Notes under the pieces: generated by a model
What the model was told of the DNA's origin: nothing
Database searches by the model: none
Seen by the model: only the letters and a program-made list of their open reading frames with translations
Part shown: positions 1-7,700 of the stretch, piece after piece
Layout: each line of letters begins with the position of its first letter
Position numbering within the stretch: the stretch's first letter is position 1
Position numbers and translations under genes: made by a program
From: 2-12-FULL-42-15 sp964196565
Lineage (GTDB): Bacteria > Pseudomonadota > Gammaproteobacteria > Coxiellales > Coxiellaceae
Direction of reading: 5' to 3'
DNA: 13,583 nucleotides
Assembly (NCBI GenBank): GCA_964196565.1
Contig: CAXMUH010000143.1
Coordinates: forward strand, 1-13,583

Positions 1-417
1 AAAAATTTAATTGTATTAAGCTTAGCTAGCCTATGCACCTTATTTACATTAAGCGCATTTGCGGAACAAAAGCCAATGGACGTCTGTCAGAAATTTGCCG
101 CTAGAGCTATGCATCAAGACGCAGCAACGGCATATTCACAAAAGTATTCAGCAACACAAATTATGAATGCTTTTAATCCGACAATGGTGAGTGATAATGA
201 TGATGATGTAGTTACGATGTACCCCGTTCTTAATTCACCGCTCATTTCGTATTCTAAGAAGTTTCATGGGGTGAAAAACATTACGCTAGCTTGCTACCCT
301 TATAAAGGACAGCTACCTATGACACCGTCGAGAGTCGGGACGTTTGCACGGGTTGCCATTACTCTGCCAAATAAACCTCAGTTTAATCTGTACTTTGATG
401 TAAGTGAGTGGAAATAA
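1..417 (+). CDS. Exported protein of unknown function, 5'-truncated by window edge
   Basis: The reading frame is open from base 1 to the stop at 415-417 and gives 138 residues. The first 21 visible residues are a typical Sec signal peptide core: a Lys near the start, a Leu/Ala/Ser-rich stretch and an AFA cleavage site just before EQKPMD. The true start codon is therefore probably only one or a few codons upstream of the window, and the internal ATG at 76 falls after the cleavage site and is not the start. The mature part is about 117 residues and has two cysteines (in DVCQK and LACYP) that could form a disulfide. It also has an acidic NDDDD-like run and a C-terminal half that looks beta-rich. 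I do not recognise the family. A 93-bp palindrome begins two bases after the stop. Confidence 0.7.
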   Translation, partial: KNLIVLSLASLCTLFTLSAFAEQKPMDVCQKFAARAMHQDAATAYSQKYSATQIMNAFNPTMVSDNDDDVVTMYPVLNSPLISYSKKFHGVKNITLACYPYKGQLPMTPSRVGTFARVAITLPNKPQFNLYFDVSEWK

Positions 418-418
418 T

Positions 419-511
419 CCTAGAATCCGCTGTTGATCGCGATCTTCTGGCGCAACGTCAGATGAATTAAGATGTTGTGTCCAGTATCGTGATTCAACTG
501 CGGATTCTAGG
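419..511. repeat. 93-bp imperfect palindrome, MITE-like hairpin element
   Basis: The outer 12 bases CCTAGAATCCGC (419-430) are repeated exactly as the reverse complement GCGGATTCTAGG (500-511). Complementarity continues inward with a few mismatches or bulges: GTTGATC..CGAT against ATCGTGATTCAAC, then CTGG.CGCAACGTC against GATGTTGTGTCCAG. Almost the whole segment therefore folds into one long hairpin with its tip near 460-470. There is no T-run after it, so it is not a simple intrinsic terminator. It has the architecture of a small non-autonomous MITE or REP-type repeat. I see no second copy in this window and no convincing target duplication, so mobility is inferred only. Confidence 0.6.
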
Positions 512-742
512 GTACCAAGTTTGTTTCACGACTAAGCCGTTACAGAGCTGAAAGGGGTTCTAACAAAAAAGAGGAACACGCATAGCGTGATGCGAAGCAT
601 CATCTGTTTTAACCGCTTTTGCGATGGCGCCACCTCTGAAACAATAAGCATAGGATTTTCGAGTTGGCACCCTACCGGGTTCTCGTAAAACTTGCAGCCC
701 TGTTGCATCCATTGATGCAAAGTCATAATTAATGATTTCATC
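512..742 (-). other. Hairpin-rich stretch with doubtful 69-residue minus-strand ORF; candidate structured RNA or repeat remnant
   Basis: The stretch looks richer in G+C than its flanks and contains several tight local stems. TTGCATC/GATGCAA is at 703-709 and 714-720, ACCC/GGGT at 669-680, GCATCA/TGATGC-type pairing at 587-603, and CACGC/GCGTG at 577-589. Read on the minus strand, the last stem is followed within a few bases by a six-T run (565-570 on plus), as in an intrinsic terminator. An open frame of 69 codons (741 down to 532) covers it. Its product has Cys-rich and hydrophobic parts I cannot place, and the AAAGG before its ATG at 741 is too close to act as a good ribosome site. An RNA, a repeat remnant or a tiny gene are all possible. 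Confidence 0.3.
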
Positions 743-772
743 CTTTAGTAAGTTTAACAGGGGTTACTAAAG
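743..772. repeat. Short inverted repeat
   Basis: CTTTAGTAA (743-751) and TTACTAAAG (764-772) are perfect 9-bp inverted arms around a 12-base spacer. They lie just upstream of the minus-strand ORF at 532-741. The pair could be an operator, an end of the preceding repeat-like region, or chance in AT-rich DNA. Confidence 0.4.
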
Positions 773-843
773 TAATTTGTATTTATTAACGCTGATTATT
801 TATTTAAAAAACAAAGCTCAATTTAATATTATTTTAATTTCAA

Positions 844-852
844 TGTGATAAT
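844..852 (+). promoter_or_regulatory. Possible extended -10 promoter for the 951 gene
   Basis: TGTGATAAT matches an extended -10 (TGnTATAAT) with one mismatch in the hexamer. There is no good -35 at normal spacing. It would give a leader of about 90 nt before the ATG at 951. Confidence 0.3.
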
Positions 853-950
853 CTTTAACGCTTGAGGCTGTTAATGGAGAATGGTCATTTGTAGTACTCA
901 CCTGAGTAAAATGATTTTGATTGGGTGTGAGTTGGTACAGGACACATTCC

Positions 951-1277
951 ATGAAAAAAGAGCATTCACCAGAGTCTTTGAAGAGTTTAAATATGCCAAA
1001 GTTGGAGAGTTTAAATATACCAAGTTTAGGTAGATCGATAAGTTGTGTATTTCAAGTGACTGACGGTAACAAAATATATTTAACGAGTAAAGATTTGAGC
1101 CACCCCAGCAACCAACAGCTTAACAGAGCGGTTGTTGCTATAGGAGGAGATGAAGATGGTAAGTTGAGCTTATATAATTCTCGAATTGGGTTTTTCCATC
1201 AGCTCAGGAGAGTTTTGCATGGGTCTGCATCAGATGGCGATAATGTTGATGATAGTCAGTCGACTAGCAAGCTTTAA
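951..1277 (+). CDS. Small orphan protein with tandem octapeptide repeat and C-terminal SKL
   Basis: The 108-residue product starts at ATG 951, preceded by AGGA at 939-942 with 8-nt spacing. The upstream in-frame TTG at 921 has no ribosome site and is less likely. Near the N-terminus there is a tandem eight-residue repeat, SLNMPKLE then SLNIPSLG (DNA units near 983 and 1007, 24 bases apart). A middle section (about 24-80) has a mixed beta-like pattern (ISCVFQVTDGNKIYLTSKD). The tail is acidic and Ser-rich and ends in the tripeptide SKL. No signal peptide or membrane segment is visible. In eukaryotes a terminal SKL is the canonical type 1 peroxisome import signal, which may be chance here. The acidic, polar tail would also suit a secreted effector, but that is speculation. 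Family unknown. Confidence 0.65.
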   Translation: MKKEHSPESLKSLNMPKLESLNIPSLGRSISCVFQVTDGNKIYLTSKDLSHPSNQQLNRAVVAIGGDEDGKLSLYNSRIGFFHQLRRVLHGSASDGDNVDDSQSTSKL

Positions 1278-1315
1278 TTTAAAGCTGTCATCAGCCCTTA
1301 TATGAGTATTTCCCA

Positions 1316-1347
1316 CGTGAAACATTAAGGAATAATTATGTTTCACG
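1316..1347. terminator. Hairpin after the 951 gene, arms resemble ParB parS half-sites
   Basis: CGTGAAACAT (1316-1325) and ATGTTTCACG (1338-1347) form a perfect 10-bp stem with a 12-base loop, 38 bases past the stop of the preceding gene. The bases after it (GCTTATATTAATTAT) are AT-rich but not a real T-run, so its terminator role is uncertain. Each arm contains an exact half of the parS consensus TGTTTCACGTGAAACA, but the halves are in outward order rather than joined. Confidence 0.4.
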
Positions 1348-1426
1348 GCTTATATTAATTATCAATAATTCATTGACTTACAAATTGTGCGTATCAGTCT
1401 AAATCCTAGCTATCTGCAAATCCTGC

Positions 1427-1435
1427 TGTTATAAT
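1427..1435 (+). promoter_or_regulatory. Extended -10 promoter for the 1475 gene
   Basis: TGTTATAAT is an exact extended -10 (TG, one base, TATAAT at 1430-1435). No clear -35 sits at the usual distance, as is normal for extended -10 promoters. The start would be near 1442, about 33 nt before the ATG, with a strong ribosome site (AAGGAAG, 1460-1466) between. Confidence 0.55.
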
Positions 1436-1474
1436 TTCTTTAAATTAAATCACAGGGAAAAGGAAGAAGTGATT

Positions 1475-1966
1475 ATGATGGAACAACACCAATCTAGCTC
1501 TATGGAAGTGCATACCGATAAGAAACTTAATTTTAACAATATATCCGTAGTTAAAATTCAAGATCCAGTAAAATCTATTATCCATATCGAGCAAACTGAT
1601 TTTTCAGTTATTATAAATAATCTTATTAATTGTTTTAAATGGTCGCGTGTTGATGCGATAGAGCATTGTCGTTTATACCGCAATTACCTTTTTTTATTGG
1701 TTAAATACCCGGAAAAAATTCTACCACCGTCTAAAGCAATCAGCCGATTTTGGCGCCATCATATTTTGGATACTAAAAAATATATCAAAGATTGCAAGGT
1801 GATTTTCGGGCATTATTTAAATTATGTTCCCTATGAGCCGATTGATAAGTTAAATGATTCTTTTTCTGAAACGAAGCGGCTGTATTTGTTGGAGTTTGGT
1901 GAAGAACTTCCGCAAAAAAGTTATCTTTTACAACGTTTGATGAGGTTTATTAAGTTTGGTGATTAG
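1475..1966 (+). CDS. Glycine-rich-domain-protein-like (DUF1399-like) family protein
   Basis: The ATG at 1475 lies 8 nt after AAGGAAG (1460-1466) and gives 163 residues; the GTG at 1469 is too close to this site. The key segment is FWRHHILDTKKYIKDCKVIFG (about 92-112) followed by NYVPY. This resembles the (W)H.HILDT..Y..DC...FG..LHH.PY signature that I associate with short bacterial relatives of plant glycine-rich domain proteins. An upstream aromatic helix (about 50-85, with YRNYLFLLVKYP) also fits. Here the usual final HH is replaced by NY, so the protein is divergent. Bacterial members are small soluble proteins of unknown function. There is no signal peptide. It stands alone, with its own promoter and possible terminators downstream. 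Confidence 0.6.
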   Translation: MMEQHQSSSMEVHTDKKLNFNNISVVKIQDPVKSIIHIEQTDFSVIINNLINCFKWSRVDAIEHCRLYRNYLFLLVKYPEKILPPSKAISRFWRHHILDTKKYIKDCKVIFGHYLNYVPYEPIDKLNDSFSETKRLYLLEFGEELPQKSYLLQRLMRFIKFGD

Positions 1967-2048
1967 GTGGCTTGGGCTGAAATTTGTGGAAAAACCCAGA
2001 ACCAATTAAATTTAGCGCCAGTTATGATCCTACTTAAAGATGGATGTA

Positions 2049-2070
2049 TGCAGTATAAAGAGATACTGCA
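2049..2070. repeat. Perfect 8-bp stem-loop
   Basis: TGCAGTAT (2049-2056) and ATACTGCA (2063-2070) pair perfectly around a 6-base loop. There is no T-run right after it on either strand. It may be an RNA 3'-end stabilising structure or chance. Confidence 0.4.
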
Positions 2071-2108
2071 ATTAAAAGTTTACTGGGTTTTTCTGCACTT
2101 CACCCTGG

Positions 2109-2145
2109 CCACTGATTTTTACTTAATAAATCAGTGGAGCGTTTT
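2109..2145 (+). terminator. Possible intrinsic terminator of the 1475 gene
   Basis: CCACTGATTT (2109-2118) and AAATCAGTGG (2128-2137) form a perfect 10-bp stem with a 9-base loop, followed by AGCGTTTTAAT. The T-run is short and offset by four bases, so efficiency is doubtful. Confidence 0.45.
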
Positions 2146-2299
2146 AATGAGTCTGGAGGAGCCTAACGAAATAGTGATTCAAAAATTATAATAAAATAGT
2201 CAGTTATAAAAACAAATATATGAGGAGTACGTTAAGTTTTAACCTGGCAATGTATTATCGTAATCTAACATTTCGTTTTGCTTCTTTCGGGCTTTTTAA

Positions 2300-3154
2300 T
2301 TATTTATCTTTTAGCAGCTCAGCTAATTTCTTTTTGAAACTCAATTCATGTTCTGATAAATATATGCTTGCTTGTGCGTGGGTTAGATATAATTTTTTTC
2401 TTGTACCTTCTGATAAGGCATCAATGTGTGATTTCACTGTATTCAAATCACCTCTTTTAATCGGGCCGCTTAATGCAGCTTTTGCTGATTTAAGTGTGGC
2501 TAGATTATTGACCGTGCCCTGCATTAACGAACAGACAATATTTCCAGCCGTTTCAGTGTCGACGCCTGCTTCTTCTAAACAGTCGACGGATGTTTGATAT
2601 AAATTAACTAAGTAATTTGAGGCAAATACGCCGGCAATATGATAAATGGTTTTTTTATTTTTATCGACAATGAAGGTTCTTGCTCCGATAGCTTGAAATA
2701 ATTGATTTAAAGTGGCAACGGCTTCTTTATCGCCTTCTATCGCGCAATAAGTATTTTTAAAATTTTTTATAGAAGCGTTGGGATCGGCAAAACTTCTCAT
2801 TGGGTGTACGCTGGCTACTTTGCAATTCAATTCGCGTGCGGATTTTAAATCATCTGAAGTTTTAGTTCCGCAGCAATGCAGAACGATTGAGCCGGGTTGA
2901 ATAACCTTAAGTTTAACCAATTGCTGACAAGTGGGTTCGATGTCATCATCGGGTGTAGTAATCAAAGTGATATCTGCGGGCTCGATATCCAAGAGATTTG
3001 TTACACTTGCCCCTTGTTGAATAAAAGCAATTGCATTTTTGCCACTTTCTGGGTTGGTGTTATAGACCATCTTGATGGTCGCGGCGTTTTGGTCTTTGAT
3101 TAAACGTCCGATTGTTTTGCCGACTCGACCGGCGCCGATGATATTGATGTTCAT
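2300..3154 (-). CDS. Rossmann-like and DUF2520 domain protein (putative NAD(P)-binding oxidoreductase)
   Basis: The 284-residue product starts with a beta strand and the dinucleotide-binding loop GAGRVGK (7-13). A Rossmann half follows, with the ITTPDD segment (65-70) and a VLHCCGT strand (91-97). HPMRSFADP (117-125) and the helical C-terminal half with SGPIKRGD (229-236) are hallmarks of the Rossmann/DUF2520 family, which resembles 6-phosphogluconate dehydrogenase and F420-NADP reductase folds. Length is normal for the family. The reaction and substrate are unknown; binding of NAD(P) is inferred from the loop. The ATG at 3154 has an AGGCAGG ribosome site 8 nt upstream. The gene runs opposite to its coding neighbours and shares its strand only with the tRNA upstream, so it may be read from its own promoter or behind the tRNA. 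Confidence 0.85.
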   Translation of the reverse strand: MNINIIGAGRVGKTIGRLIKDQNAATIKMVYNTNPESGKNAIAFIQQGASVTNLLDIEPADITLITTPDDDIEPTCQQLVKLKVIQPGSIVLHCCGTKTSDDLKSARELNCKVASVHPMRSFADPNASIKNFKNTYCAIEGDKEAVATLNQLFQAIGARTFIVDKNKKTIYHIAGVFASNYLVNLYQTSVDCLEEAGVDTETAGNIVCSLMQGTVNNLATLKSAKAALSGPIKRGDLNTVKSHIDALSEGTRKKLYLTHAQASIYLSEHELSFKKKLAELLKDK

Positions 3155-3195
3155 AGTGTATACCTGCCTCTAAGCTTTATTTTAGTAGACGCGCC

Positions 3196-3219
3196 CAAAT
3201 CGACAATCCTGTCGATTTG
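3196..3219. repeat. Perfect 10-bp stem, 4-base loop hairpin
   Basis: CAAATCGACA (3196-3205) and TGTCGATTTG (3210-3219) pair fully around ATCC. The hairpin lies between the tRNA and the DUF2520 gene. There is no T-run on the minus-strand side, so it could be an RNA processing or attenuation structure in a tRNA-to-gene transcript rather than a classical terminator. Confidence 0.45.
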
Positions 3220-3311
3220 TCGAACCTGGCTTAATGATAACGTCGCAGATTCGAATGCGTTTTTGTCAATATGTCTGCCTTATTTAGTTTTTGTGCTTTT
3301 ATTTGTTTGAG

Positions 3312-3385
3312 TGCCCCGGGCAGGATTCGAACCTGCGACCTGTCCCTTAGGAGGGGACCGCGCTATCCAGCTGTGCCACCGGGGC
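3312..3385 (-). tRNA. tRNA-Arg (anticodon CCU)
   Basis: The minus strand folds as a complete cloverleaf of 74 nt. The acceptor GCCCCGG pairs with CCGGGGC. The D arm has AGCTGGATA as its loop. The anticodon stem GTCCC/GGGAC carries loop CTCCTAA (anticodon CCT at plus 3349-3351). The variable region is AGGTC, and the T stem GCAGG/CCTGC carries loop TTCGAAT. The discriminator is A. It reads AGG codons. Two oddities: the 3' CCA is not encoded (the next bases are CTC), and position 12-23 of the D stem is an A/C mismatch. tRNA-Arg(CCU) genes are common integration sites, but no integrase or second att copy is visible here. Confidence 0.95.
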
Positions 3386-3409
3386 TTATCTATGCTTTGT
3401 GATGTGGTG

Positions 3410-3438
3410 ATTGTAACTTAGCTTGGGTGCCTCAGCAA
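3410..3438 (-). promoter_or_regulatory. Possible promoter of tRNA-Arg
   Basis: On the minus strand TACAAT (plus 3410-3415) is a good -10. TTGCTG (plus 3433-3438) is a partial -35 at exactly 17 bp spacing. Transcription would start about 18 nt before the tRNA. Confidence 0.4.
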
Positions 3439-3581
3439 ACTCCAATTTCTGATCAAATGATTCACAATGCGGCTTTATAATACACAAAAAGTGCTATAAG
3501 TTCTTATTTTAAACAGGTATTTTGCAATCTCGGTGCTATATTAGAGAGTAGATTGGCTTTTCGACTCAATGGAGTGAGTAT

Positions 3582-4739
3582 ATGCGAAAACGCAGTTTTG
3601 TTATCAAGCTTGTTGTTATTATTGTAATCATCGTACTTGCTCTCGTTGTTTTGTTTCATTATTTTATGGGCAGGTTTCTCGCTTATAAAATCAAAACCCA
3701 CGTCCCTCCGCCAACATATGTTTCAACTACTATTGCCAAAAGCCAGCAATGGCAACCCAGATTAAAAGCGGTTGGTGCACTTGCTGCAGTGAAAGGTGTT
3801 ACTGTCACGACCGAGTCGTCTGGTATTGTGATGCAGATTGGTTTTAAATCAGGTCAGATGCGAAATGAAGGTCAGTTTATGGTACAGCTGGATGATTCTC
3901 TGGATGTGCAAAATCTAAAAAATAATGAGGCGCAATTAAATTTAGCGCAACTGGATTTTAATCGAAAAGAAAAACTTTATCGCACTGCAGCCGTTTCTAA
4001 AAGTGATTACGATCAGTCGTTAGCTCAATTGAGAAAAGCACAAGCGCAAGTCAGTAAAGTGTTGGTTGAAATTAGTCAAAAAAGAATTCGTGCACCGTTC
4101 ACAGGTAAAGCTGGAATACGTCAAGTGAATATTGGTCAGTATTTAAATGCAGGCTCTCCAATTGTAACCCTGCAAGCACTGAATCCTTTGTATGTTGATT
4201 TTTCGTTACCTCAGCGTAATTTTAATCAAATTTATGTCGGGCAAAAAATTTCAGTTACCATCGATGGATTTCCAGGGAAAATCTATTGGGGCAAAATAAC
4301 TGCCGTTAACTCAGTGATTACAGCGGCAACGCGTAATCTTGATTTGCAAGCCACCATTCAAAATCCTGATCATATTCTTTATCCTGGGTTATTCTCGGTG
4401 ATCAGCGTTTACCTTCCAGTGCAAAAAAGTGTGGTTACAGTTGTGCAGACTGCGGTCGCTTATTCATTATATGGTGATATCGCTTATGTGTGTGAACCTG
4501 CCGGCAAAACAAAAGATGGAAAACAGTTGTATAAGTTAAGTCAACGCATAGTAAAAGTAGGTATGATGCAAGGTAATATCATACAGATTAAATCAGGGGT
4601 CAAAGCGGGTGAACAAGTGGTGAGCTCGGGTCAGTTAAAATTACGTGATGGGATGATGGTATTAATTAATAACTCAATTAAGATGACGCTACCTAAACCT
4701 GAAGATATGGAAGGTGGCGAAAAGGTGAAAAATGAATAA
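3582..4739 (+). CDS. RND efflux pump membrane fusion protein (periplasmic adaptor)
   Basis: This 385-residue adaptor bridges the RND transporter encoded next to an outer membrane channel. Residues about 8-30 are one hydrophobic membrane anchor (VIKLVVIIVIIVLALVVL). There is no lipobox, so it is membrane-anchored rather than a lipoprotein. A lipoyl-like half follows (VTTESSGIVMQIGFKSGQ, about 84-101), then a fairly short alpha-hairpin (about 108-165). The second lipoyl half is RIRAPFTGKAGIRQVNIGQYL (about 164-184), followed by beta-barrel and membrane-proximal domains ending near 360 (VSSGQLKLRDGMMV). These match the AcrA/MexA/MdtA (HlyD-like) family, and the length is normal. The ATG at 3582 follows GGAGTGAG. 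The stop overlaps the next start by 8 bp, implying translational coupling. No TolC-type channel gene is in the window. Confidence 0.9.
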   Translation: MRKRSFVIKLVVIIVIIVLALVVLFHYFMGRFLAYKIKTHVPPPTYVSTTIAKSQQWQPRLKAVGALAAVKGVTVTTESSGIVMQIGFKSGQMRNEGQFMVQLDDSLDVQNLKNNEAQLNLAQLDFNRKEKLYRTAAVSKSDYDQSLAQLRKAQAQVSKVLVEISQKRIRAPFTGKAGIRQVNIGQYLNAGSPIVTLQALNPLYVDFSLPQRNFNQIYVGQKISVTIDGFPGKIYWGKITAVNSVITAATRNLDLQATIQNPDHILYPGLFSVISVYLPVQKSVVTVVQTAVAYSLYGDIAYVCEPAGKTKDGKQLYKLSQRIVKVGMMQGNIIQIKSGVKAGEQVVSSGQLKLRDGMMVLINNSIKMTLPKPEDMEGGEKVKNE

Positions 4740-7700
4740 ACGTTTCACCGATATATTTATTTGCCGACCTGTGTTGGCGATAGTGATTACTTTGGTTATT
4801 TTTGTCCTTGGGCTTAAATCCATTGTTAGTCTTCCGGTGCGCCAATATCCCAAACTCGACAGCACGTTGATAACGGTTACCACCAGTTATCCTGGTGCTT
4901 CAGCCAGTTTGATTGAGGGCTTTATTACTCAACAAATAGAACGTTCAGTAGCAACCGCTGAAGGCATTGATTATATGACCTCACAGAGTACCGACGGTCA
5001 GAGTTTAATTAGTGTGAATGTTAAATTAAATTTTGACCCCAATGTGGCATTTACGGACGTGATGAGTAAGGTATCTCAAGTACAAAACTTTTTGCCAAAA
5101 GCGGCTCAACTTCCAGTGATTAATAAGCAAAATAACTCGTCCACATCGCTTATGTTTATTTCATTTGTGAGTGATCATATGAGCGCTGAGCAAATTACCG
5201 ATTATATCCGCCGTGTGATACAACCAAGATTTGAATCCGTTAGTGGCGTGGCAGAAGCGAAAGTTTTAGGAGGTATGACGTTTGCGATGCGGATTTGGTT
5301 AAACATTAGAAAAATGGCGGCGCTTGGCATTACACCAATTGATGTCAATAATGTTTTGGCAAAAAATAATTTTCAGTCAGCAGCGGGTGCGACCAAAGGT
5401 AATTTTCTGCAGATGTCGATTAATGCAACCACGGATGCACAAACTGAAGAAACATTTAATAATTTAGTGGTTAAAAGTGATAAAAATACATTGGTTAGAA
5501 TGCGTGATATTGCCAAAGCACAATTGGGTTCAGAAACTTATGACTCTTCGGTTTTTTTAAATGGCCACAAATCCGTGTTTGTTGCGATTCAAGGAACACC
5601 AACGGCTAATCCATTATCTGTCGTTCAGGGTGTTAAAAAAGTATTACCGTCTATTGAAGCGGTTTTTCCGCCGACGCTGTCGTCATCTATTGTTTATGAT
5701 GCTACGACCTATATTAGTGCTTCGATTAAGGAGGTGTTGGAAACGATTCTTGAAGCATCATTGATTGTGATTGTGGTGATGTTTTTGTTTTTGGGTTCGT
5801 TTCGTTCGGTGATAATTCCTGTAATAACCATACCGCTGTCGATGATTGGTGTGGTGTTTTTTATGTTTGCCATGAATTACACCATTAATCTTTTAACCCT
5901 ATTAGCGATGGTGTTAGCCATTGGGCTGGTAGTGGATGATGCGATTGTGGTGGTTGAAAATGTGCATCGACATATTGAAGAGGGGCTGACACCTTTCAAT
6001 GCGGCCATTCGTGGTGCGCGTGAGATTGCAACAGCCGTGATTGCAATGACGATTACGTTGGTTGCAGTTTATGCGCCCATTGGATTTATGACTGGATTAA
6101 CTGGCGCACTTTTTAAAGAATTTGCTTTTACCCTAGCGGGTGCGGTTGTTATATCTGGTATTATTGCATTAACGTTATCGCCGATGATGTGTTCCAAATT
6201 ATTAAATAAAGATATTTCAGCGGGTAAATTTGCGCACTTTATTGATACCACGTTTGAAAAATTGAAAAATTCCTATGAGGGGGTTTTGTCGCGGGTTTTG
6301 GATAATCGACCATTTATTGTCGTGTTATCGGTTGCTGTACTGGTGAGTTGTTTTATCTTTTTTATAACCACCGCATCGGAGTTGGCGCCCACAGAAGATC
6401 AAGGCGTTATTTTAATGCAAGGCACGGCACCCGATTATGCAAATATTACTTATGTTGAGCGATATTCCCAACCCTTTCCGGGCATCATTAATTCATTTAA
6501 ATCAGCGCGAACAAATTTTGTGGTTAACGGATATACTGGCGTCAATAACATGTTTGCTGGAATGATGTTAAAACCTTGGGATAAACGCTCAGAGACGCAA
6601 TTTCAAACGCTGCCATTATTGCAGCAAAAATTAAATACCATTCCTGGATTACAGACCGTGGCATTTGCGTTGCCGCCATTGCCTGGGTCTGGTAGTGGCT
6701 TGCCGGTGCAGTTTGTATTAAATACTGTTGGCTCTTTTAAAAGTTTAAATAATGTAGCCACTAAAGTTAAACAAGCGGCTAAACAAAGTGGATTATTTTT
6801 ATATGTTGACTCCAGCCTTAAATATGATAAACCAGAGTTGGTGATGAATATTGATCGTAATATGGCAGGTAATTTAGGCATTAATATGCGAGATATTGGT
6901 AATGTACTCGCTGGTGCGTATGGTGGAAATTACGTTAATTGGTTTCCGATACTGGGGCAAAGTTATAAAGTGATACCACAGGTGCAGCAAATTTTTCGCT
7001 TAAATCCAGATTTACTTAATCAGCTTTACATTAATACCGCCACAGGTGGTTTAGTTCCGATGTCGACCATTATGGCCATTACCAGAGAAACTCGACCGAA
7101 TGCGTTGTCGCATTTTCAACAATTAAATTCAGCCACGGTTGAGGGTGTGTTAGCACCATTGGTAACTATGGGGCAAGGTTTGAAATTTTTGCGAAATGAG
7201 GCTGACAAATATAAGCCGAGAGAAATGAGTTATGATTATGCGGGGCAAGCGCGCCAGTTTGTACAAGAGGGAAGTGCACTTATTGTTGCATTATTTTTAT
7301 CTCTGATTGTAATTTATTTAGTGCTTGCTGCACAGTTTGAAAGTTTTCGAGATCCTTTTGTTATTTTGATTAGTGTTCCAATGTCAGTTTCAGGAGCGCT
7401 CGCGGTGCTGAATGTGGGCTCATTCTTCGATTCCGCGATGACCATGAATATTTACACCCAAATTGGGGTGATTACGTTAATTGGTTTAATTAGTAAACAT
7501 GGTATTTTAATTGTTGAATTTGCAAATCAACTGCAGGCAACTCAAGGAATGTCTATTCGTGAGGCGGTATTACATTCTTCTGCTACGCGTTTAAGACCTA
7601 TATTGATGACAACAGCGGCTATGGTGCTGGGCGTTGTGCCGTTACTGGTCGCAACCGGTGCGGGCGCACAAAGTCGTTTTGCCATTGGCGTGGTTATTGC

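Larger units (their letters stand above)
1967..2299. other. Non-coding stretch with two hairpins
   Basis: No credible gene is seen. A 74-codon frame beginning GTG directly after the previous stop has no ribosome site and no recognisable protein character. The stretch holds two stem-loops (listed separately) and AT-rich DNA up to the convergent end of the minus-strand gene. Confidence 0.6.

Noticed and set aside
76..417. Separate gene starting at ATG 76
   Set aside because: The frame is open upstream to base 1 and the upstream residues form a signal peptide, so this ATG is internal.
921..950. TTG 921 as start of the 951 gene
   Set aside because: It has no ribosome site, whereas ATG 951 has AGGA at proper spacing.
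2003..2018. 16-base word CAATTAAATTTAGCGC also found at 3933-3948
   Set aside because: It is an AT-rich single match with no extension; the second copy lies inside the adaptor gene. Most likely chance.
1967..2191. 74-codon GTG-started frame
   Set aside because: It has no ribosome site, shows no family features, and contains two hairpins typical of non-coding DNA.
2220..2597. 125-codon plus-strand frame opposite the DUF2520 gene
   Set aside because: It is antisense to a well-supported gene.
3312..3385. Genomic island inserted at tRNA-Arg
   Set aside because: No integrase, no second copy of the tRNA 3' end and no obvious composition break are seen on either side.
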